A DNA stretch of 64,000 bases from Macrococcus equipercicus. GTDB taxonomy: Bacteria > Bacillota > Bacilli > Staphylococcales > Staphylococcaceae. Under the pieces are notes generated by a model, which was given only the letters and a program-made list of their open reading frames with translations, had not been told where the DNA came from and made no database searches. Location of the stretch: assembly GCF_004359525.2 (NCBI RefSeq), contig NZ_SCWC02000002.1, positions 428,436 to 492,435 of the forward strand. The letters are read 5' to 3'. The position numbers were made by a program, and so were the translations under genes. Positions 59,244 to 64,000 of this stretch are shown here, one piece after another; the stretch's first letter is position 1; the number at the start of each line of letters is the position of its first letter.

Positions 59244-59271
59244 TGTACAGAAAATGGAGACTTTCTGTACA
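59244..59271. repeat. 28-bp dyad copy 3, perfect arms
   Basis: TGTACAGAAA and TTTCTGTACA with the 8-base centre ATGGAGAC, preceded by GAG as in copy 2. It marks the right side of the cadmium module and lies 18 bases from the end of the immunity-gene remnant. Confidence 0.85.
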
Positions 59272-59288
59272 CATACTCACAATATGAT

Positions 59289-59470
59289 CTAAAAAATTGT
59301 TTCTATTAAATAATCATCACTTTTAAAGATTTCTTCTATAGTATTATCATTTATCTTCTCAATCTTTATAAACAATATTGGATCACTATAATATGGGGAA
59401 GGATCATGATGGGGTTCAGAAAAGCACCTTCCTTTTTTCATTAGAAATGATCAGAGCTTTATTCCCAAAC
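59289..59470 (-). pseudogene. Degenerate second copy of the immunity gene (C-terminal part)
   Basis: A minus-strand frame ending at 59289 reads GRCFSEPHHDPSPYYSD and ends with SDDYLIETIF. This parallels the end of the neighbouring gene (GRVLSGPNHDPSPHYKD, then ENENYFIETVF). Upstream, ALIISNEK in another frame corresponds to ELYFISDDH, so one frameshift occurs in the A-run near 59433-59438; the 5' half is missing. An ATG at 59441 could still start a 50-residue fragment. It looks like the remains of a tandem immunity paralogue. Confidence 0.72.
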
Positions 59471-59477
59471 AAGTTTA

Positions 59478-59798
59478 TTAAAAAACTGTTTCAATAAAAT
59501 AGTTTTCATTTTCAAAGATGTCTAAAAGTAAATTACCTTTTAGACTTTCTTTTATTAAGAGTTCTCTGCTGTCTTTATAATGTGGAGATGGATCGTGATT
59601 TGGTCCAGATAATACTCTTCCTAAGTGATCATCAGAAATAAAATATAATTCGCCTTCATAGTAGAACTCTATTTCTCTTCCAGTATCCAACAAATGTAGA
59701 AAATGTTCGAATGTAATCTTTTCTCCTATAGGCTTTAAGTCATATTTTTTATGGTACTCATCTGTATGATAATTTTTATAAAAATCCGCTGCATCCAT
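59478..59798 (-). CDS. Probable immunity protein for the YD-repeat toxin
   Basis: A 106-residue acidic soluble protein of no family I recognise. Landmarks: FEHFLHLLDTGREIEFYYEGELYFISDD, GPNHDPSPHYKD and the C-terminal ENENYFIETVF. It begins 17 bases after the stop codon of the giant YD-repeat gene, with a strong ribosome-binding site (GGAGGAG). This is where the cognate immunity gene sits in RHS/WapA loci. Small size, acidity, position and a degenerate paralogue next door all support immunity; binding to the toxin tip is inferred. Confidence 0.75.
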   Translation of the reverse strand: MDAADFYKNYHTDEYHKKYDLKPIGEKITFEHFLHLLDTGREIEFYYEGELYFISDDHLGRVLSGPNHDPSPHYKDSRELLIKESLKGNLLLDIFENENYFIETVF

Positions 59799-59815
59799 TT
59801 CAACTCCTCCAGTCT

Positions 59816-62800
59816 CTAATGTTTTGTTCTTTTCCCGTTTGGAAAAGTATGCGTGTGAGGGAACTTAATATTTTGCTTCGGACTAGCACTATGAAAAAAG
59901 TCTACATCCATTTCAGGTTTACCATTTTTATCATAATATCTTCTTTGCTTTAATTTACCATTTGATATTAAATCTTTTGAAGAGTTAGGTGTTCCTTTGA
60001 AAGGCAACGCAGTATCACCCTTTTTAGATACTTTTGTACTATGCCTCTTCGTTTTTCCCCAATATTTTTTTGCATTACTATAACTTCTATAAGTTTTGTC
60101 AATATACTTTGTACTTCTTACTGTAACTTTTTTTCCTTTCTTAAAAACGGCTTTCGTTACAACGACTACTCCTCTCGCTATCCATGAACTAGCAATAATA
60201 ATTATTCTAAGTATCGGATTCTTTCCATTACTATCAATTTTTATAATGGGATTGTTATCTGCATAAGCATATCCATTATGCATTCCTACTCTCTCATCAG
60301 CACCTAAATCAGGATCCACTGATAGGAATAAGCCATGCTTAGGATGATAGTATCTCGCCATCAGATAATACTGACTGGATTCATTGTCATAAAAATATGA
60401 GGCATATCTAAATGGCTGTCCCTTCAGATTTGTATCTTTGACATCTTCCTTCAGCACATTACCCCAGCTGTCATATTCATAAGATGCCTGAAGATTCCCT
60501 GACATATCCGTGATACTGATGATGTCACCCCGATAATTCTTATGATAACTGTAATACTTGTCATTGACCTTCAGTCCTAACAGTTCACCGTCCTGGTCAC
60601 GGATGTACTGACGAATAACCTGACCGTCCTGACTTTCTGCCATCAGATGATTAGTGTCACTATCATAGTGGTAACGAGTTGTCGTCCCGTTATGAACCTT
60701 CGCGATACGACGTCCCTGTTCATCATACTGGTAGGTCCATGTCTCACCAGTCGATTTCTCAGTCAGCTTTGTCATCTGCCCTAAGCCATCCCATTCATAG
60801 GTGAACTTACCGTCACCGGTTCTGTTACCGTCTGCATCATAGCTGATGGACTCACTGCCGAACTGGGTCAGCTGGTTCATGATATTGAATGTCGCATTCA
60901 CACCGTTGATAGATGTCCGGTTGCCTCGCTTGTCGTAGGTATAGCTGAAGGTCTTATCGCCTATCTTCTCCTCAGTCAGCTGATCCATCGCGTCATACTG
61001 ATACGTGCTGACGACACCATTTGACTGTTTCTGACTCATGTTACCATACTGATCATAGCTGTACTGATCATTGACAACGTTCGCAGTACCTGTCTCTGAA
61101 ACCAAGCTTTCAATAGCCCCGTTGTCACCGAACTCATACTCGACGCTTCCGGTATTCATCGGCAGCTTCGTCTGATTGACCCGGCCGAGTTCATCATGTC
61201 TGAACAGCCATTTGTTCCCTGACACTTCCACTTTATCAAGGCGGTTGACTTTATCATAGCCATAGATAGATTCAACGCCATTGAATGTCATGGATGAGGG
61301 AAGGTCGGTCTTGATACTGTCGATTCCAGTGACATATTTATAGCTCTGATTGATACCGAAGTAATCAGTGATACTCAGTAGTCTTCCCTGACCGTCACCG
61401 GCTGAACTGGTCAGTGTATTCTCATATGAATAACGTTTGCTCTTACTGTTCGTGCTGTCCTTAATCTCTGTCAGGTTGCCGTCAGCATCATACACATAGT
61501 CAAAGAGATTCTTCGTCCCATCGCTGACTGCCGTTGTATCGCCTTCACTGTTATATTTATAGACGATGGATTTCCCGGATGGCAGATCGATACGGGAAAG
61601 GTCACCGGTCTTGTCATTATAGGCATACTGTGTGACCTTACCGTCAGCTGTCTTCACCGAACTGATTCGGTTCTTATTATACGTATAGGATGTATCCTGT
61701 CCTTCAAAATGCTTAGCTGAGACCTGGTTCTTCTGATTGTAGTCATAAGAAATGACGGCGCCATTCTCCGCAGTGGTCTTAAGGAGGTTGTCCTTATTAT
61801 CATAGACATTACTTCGTTTCTTGCTGCCCTGCGTGACACTCAGCACATTACCGAAGGCATCATTCTCATAGACCACAGAAGACTTGGAAAGTCCGGATTC
61901 CTGAGTGACAAAATTGTTCTGTTGGTCATAAGTGGTCTCTTCGACAGCCCTTCCTTCAGATACTCGGACGGCATCGAATAAGGTCTCACCGTCCTTATTA
62001 GTGAGCGTCACATCGACCGTCTTGATGGCCGGCTTATTCTCTGCACTGAACTGAACAGTCTGTCTCTGCCATAAATCATTGTTCTGGTCCAGTGTCTGGA
62101 ACGGCTGTTCCAGTGTCGCCTGCGTTCCATCACTGTAAGTGACAGTCGCCTTGAGGGTGTCAGAAGCATTCGCATTCTTGCTGAGTGCTGTGACATAAAT
62201 CGGTTTCGCAGTAGCCTGAGCGATATTCACTTTCTGCGTCGCACTTCCGCCTGCAGAAAGCTGAAGTGCCTCTGAACCTTCAAAGCCCGATGCTGATGCA
62301 GCGCCTGAAGTCAGGGACCATTTATCTGTCCCGTTAAAACCACCCTGTTCTACAAAGTTGAACGGTGTGACTGATGTTGAGTGTCCTGCCTGCGCCGTCT
62401 CAATCTGAATCTCATCAAACATCACGGTTCCGGCTGTTGCTGATAACTCAACGGAAGCTTTGACAGTACCTGTCGGTGCCACTTCCTCCTCCATCTTACG
62501 GATCCATCTTCCTTCTGCTTTCGGCGAAGGAATCACTACAGATGAGATGACTGCCGAGGAACTGTTAAGAAATTTCAGCGTGATAGCGCCTTTAGATGAT
62601 GTAGACAGTTTGAATGAACCTGAAATATTCAAAGGCTGTCCTGCCTTGAAAGGTATATCCTGAGTGACATTCTGACCTGAAAGCTTCAGTGCCTTACCAT
62701 TTATTCCACCATCGACAACTGTTCCACCCGAGAAGGTATTTGTATTTTCAAAACTTCCACCTTTCAGCAGGTTCGATCCTGCCGCGAGAGAAACACCTGT

Positions 62801-64000
62801 CCGTGATTCGTTACCGAACTGGTTATACTGAGTGAATCCGATGACTGCATCCTGAACGGAATAGTCAGCGACCTCCTCACGGTCAGCATTCAGTGCGACT
62901 TCATCCTTGATATTGAACTCATCCGTCGTAGCGATGACATCATCCTGATTGGCTGCATATTCATAGGTCGTCTGGGATGTTGCGTCCTTCTCCTTGACGA
63001 CATTTCCATCAAGCTCCTGGTCTGTCTTATTCGCAGATTCACGTCTGCCGTAGTCAGAAATCTCAACCTCTCCGTCAGGATGGGTTGTCTTTGTAATTCT
63101 ATGATCCAGCCATTGGAACGTCGTGATCTTTGCCGGATTACTTTCGGTACGATTCTCAAGCAGATGCCCCTGTTTATCAAAGGTCGACTTTTCAGTCACA
63201 CGTTCCTCACCGGACACTTCAGCTGAAGCACCGTTGTCCTCCTTAATAAGGGCGTAATGAGTGGTAATACCTTCATCATCCTTGACGGATTTCAGTACAT
63301 CCTCCTCATAGACAGCTGATATCTGATGGCTGCCATCAATATTGCCTGGCATGCCGTAAATCTCGATTTCGCCCGGATATCTGACATCCTCCGGTGAAAC
63401 TTCAGTGCCGTCAGCGTTCAGTGCATATTTCTCCCTGTAACTGTATGTGTATGTGCCATCAGGTCCTGTCACTGAAGTCAGGCGTTTGAATGAATCATAC
63501 TGATAAGTATAGATACGGCTTGCTGCATTTGAGTCAGAGCTGCCGGACACAGTCATCTTTGTCACCAGATTCTGATCATTGTACTCAAATTCAATCCGGT
63601 TTTTCGATACTGTGGTATTCCCAGGATCAGAGGCACTGAGTATAGTTTTCAGCTGCTTGATTCCATCCGTATCCTCATAGATAAAACGGACTGCATTTTT
63701 CTTTCCTGTCTGTTTGGCATCATATTCTATACGATTCAGAAGTCCATCTTTTCCGTAGACTTCCTGTGATCCGTCCTCATCCTTGATGATATACTCTCCG
63801 TTCAGGATATTGAATTCATAGTCAACTCCTGTCGGCGCCAGAAGCTTTCCATCCTGATTGATGAATAAGTGAATGGAGCCGTCCTCCTCTGTATACTGGA
63901 CGACCTTCGGCGTGACAGCTGTATCTTCAATATTCAGTCTGCGTTCAAATCCACTCATCCATCCGAGACCGAACATACCTGTATGATTGGTCTTCGAGTT
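59816..64000 (-). CDS. YD-repeat (RHS/WapA-like) polymorphic toxin, 5' end outside window
   Basis: 1394 codons are in the window and the frame continues past its right edge. In order from the window edge: DUF6531-like start of the shell (GLGWMSGFERRL); two lectin-like beta-sandwich domains around residues 400-680 (LLKGGSFENTNTFSGG, then FDEIQIE; WSLTSGAASASGFEG); and many YD repeats from about 680 to 1200 (YDQQNN, YDYNQKNQV, YQYDAMDQL, YDKRGNRTSING). The RHS-core end is at about 1200-1250 (FYDNESSQYYLMARYYHP, SVDPDLGADERVG). After it a variable tip of about 130 residues starts with a hydrophobic stretch and ends in a His/Asp-rich module (QRRYYDKNGKPEMDVDFFH, KFPHTHTFPNG), a plausible nuclease-type toxin. 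It is probably secreted and cell-associated, acting on competitors. Confidence 0.88.
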   Translation of the reverse strand, partial: NSKTNHTGMFGLGWMSGFERRLNIEDTAVTPKVVQYTEEDGSIHLFINQDGKLLAPTGVDYEFNILNGEYIIKDEDGSQEVYGKDGLLNRIEYDAKQTGKKNAVRFIYEDTDGIKQLKTILSASDPGNTTVSKNRIEFEYNDQNLVTKMTVSGSSDSNAASRIYTYQYDSFKRLTSVTGPDGTYTYSYREKYALNADGTEVSPEDVRYPGEIEIYGMPGNIDGSHQISAVYEEDVLKSVKDDEGITTHYALIKEDNGASAEVSGEERVTEKSTFDKQGHLLENRTESNPAKITTFQWLDHRITKTTHPDGEVEISDYGRRESANKTDQELDGNVVKEKDATSQTTYEYAANQDDVIATTDEFNIKDEVALNADREEVADYSVQDAVIGFTQYNQFGNESRTGVSLAAGSNLLKGGSFENTNTFSGGTVVDGGINGKALKLSGQNVTQDIPFKAGQPLNISGSFKLSTSSKGAITLKFLNSSSAVISSVVIPSPKAEGRWIRKMEEEVAPTGTVKASVELSATAGTVMFDEIQIETAQAGHSTSVTPFNFVEQGGFNGTDKWSLTSGAASASGFEGSEALQLSAGGSATQKVNIAQATAKPIYVTALSKNANASDTLKATVTYSDGTQATLEQPFQTLDQNNDLWQRQTVQFSAENKPAIKTVDVTLTNKDGETLFDAVRVSEGRAVEETTYDQQNNFVTQESGLSKSSVVYENDAFGNVLSVTQGSKKRSNVYDNKDNLLKTTAENGAVISYDYNQKNQVSAKHFEGQDTSYTYNKNRISSVKTADGKVTQYAYNDKTGDLSRIDLPSGKSIVYKYNSEGDTTAVSDGTKNLFDYVYDADGNLTEIKDSTNSKSKRYSYENTLTSSAGDGQGRLLSITDYFGINQSYKYVTGIDSIKTDLPSSMTFNGVESIYGYDKVNRLDKVEVSGNKWLFRHDELGRVNQTKLPMNTGSVEYEFGDNGAIESLVSETGTANVVNDQYSYDQYGNMSQKQSNGVVSTYQYDAMDQLTEEKIGDKTFSYTYDKRGNRTSINGVNATFNIMNQLTQFGSESISYDADGNRTGDGKFTYEWDGLGQMTKLTEKSTGETWTYQYDEQGRRIAKVHNGTTTRYHYDSDTNHLMAESQDGQVIRQYIRDQDGELLGLKVNDKYYSYHKNYRGDIISITDMSGNLQASYEYDSWGNVLKEDVKDTNLKGQPFRYASYFYDNESSQYYLMARYYHPKHGLFLSVDPDLGADERVGMHNGYAYADNNPIIKIDSNGKNPILRIIIIASSWIARGVVVVTKAVFKKGKKVTVRSTKYIDKTYRSYSNAKKYWGKTKRHSTKVSKKGDTALPFKGTPNSSKDLISNGKLKQRRYYDKNGKPEMDVDFFHSASPKQNIKFPHTHTFPNGKRTKH

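Larger units (their letters stand above)
52891..59271. mobile_element. Tn552/Tn5053-type transposon with cadmium cargo, bracketed by 28-bp dyads
   Basis: The segment carries res-tniA-tniB plus sco, cadC and cadA. It is AT-richer by eye than the flanking core genes and delimited by dyad copies at 52891 and 59244, with a third copy between the transposition and cargo halves at 55941. The exact ends are not proven: no target duplication was found, and the tniQ gene of Tn5053 relatives is absent. Similar tni modules are known in Macrococcus and Staphylococcus resistance elements. Confidence 0.65.

Noticed and set aside
52891..59271. Target-site duplication flanking the outer dyads
   Set aside because: The bases outside the outer dyads (TCTAGC on the left, CATACT on the right) do not match, and no alternative pairing of ends gave a convincing 5-7 base duplication.

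Overview
The window looks like chromosome from a member of the Staphylococcaceae. The gene order ymdB / korAB / miaB-ymcA-mutS-mutL-glpP-glpF-glpK-glpD-hydrolase-miaA-hfq-hflX-ynbB-glnR-glnA, and further left lysC<>hom-thrC-thrB-HAD-permease-katA, is the order I know from Staphylococcus. Two things point away from Staphylococcus aureus itself: the DNA looks GC-richer by eye, and thiamine-precursor transport and pantothenate genes are interleaved. A Macrococcus-like species is my best guess (inference, not proven here).

Left third (1-22.3 kb). A truncated zinc-binding lipoprotein gene lies under a Zur-like box. It is followed by katA with a PerR-like box, a LysP-type permease, the complete pantothenate set panB-panC-panD with divergent panE, and the threonine/aspartate set thrB-thrC-hom with divergent lysC. 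Next come a DUF2332 protein, a MarR regulator, an S66 peptidase, a frameshifted alpha/beta hydrolase and a cytoplasmic GH20 glycosidase. The block ends with a BceAB-type ABC transporter and its own two-component system, the usual arrangement for antimicrobial-peptide sensing and detoxification.

Middle (22.3-52.7 kb). A small scar, an Ltp-type lipoprotein gene plus a decayed integrase start, separates the two-component system from glnA and is probably a prophage remnant. The conserved housekeeping block then runs mostly on the minus strand: nitrogen regulation (glnR-glnA), RNA biology (hfq, miaA, miaB, hflX, ymcA), mismatch repair (mutS-mutL), and glycerol use (glpP-glpF-glpK-glpD). The glycerol genes have a cre site and GlpP-type leader hairpins. 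Next are a heterodimeric ABC exporter pair, a DedA protein, a TPP-riboswitch-controlled thiamine-precursor ABC operon, a 2-oxoacid:ferredoxin oxidoreductase and ymdB.

Right end (52.7-64 kb) is accessory. A Tn552/Tn5053-type transposition operon (resolvase-tniA-tniB) is joined to a cadmium module (cadC-cadA with a divergent SCO-family copper/thiol lipoprotein). Three copies of a 28-bp dyad (arms TGTACAGAAA / TTTCTGTACA) bracket the two segments. Beyond it lies the 3' part of a very large YD-repeat (RHS/WapA-like) polymorphic toxin gene, a likely immunity gene, and a degenerate second immunity gene next to the last dyad. This right end is the most interesting part of the window.
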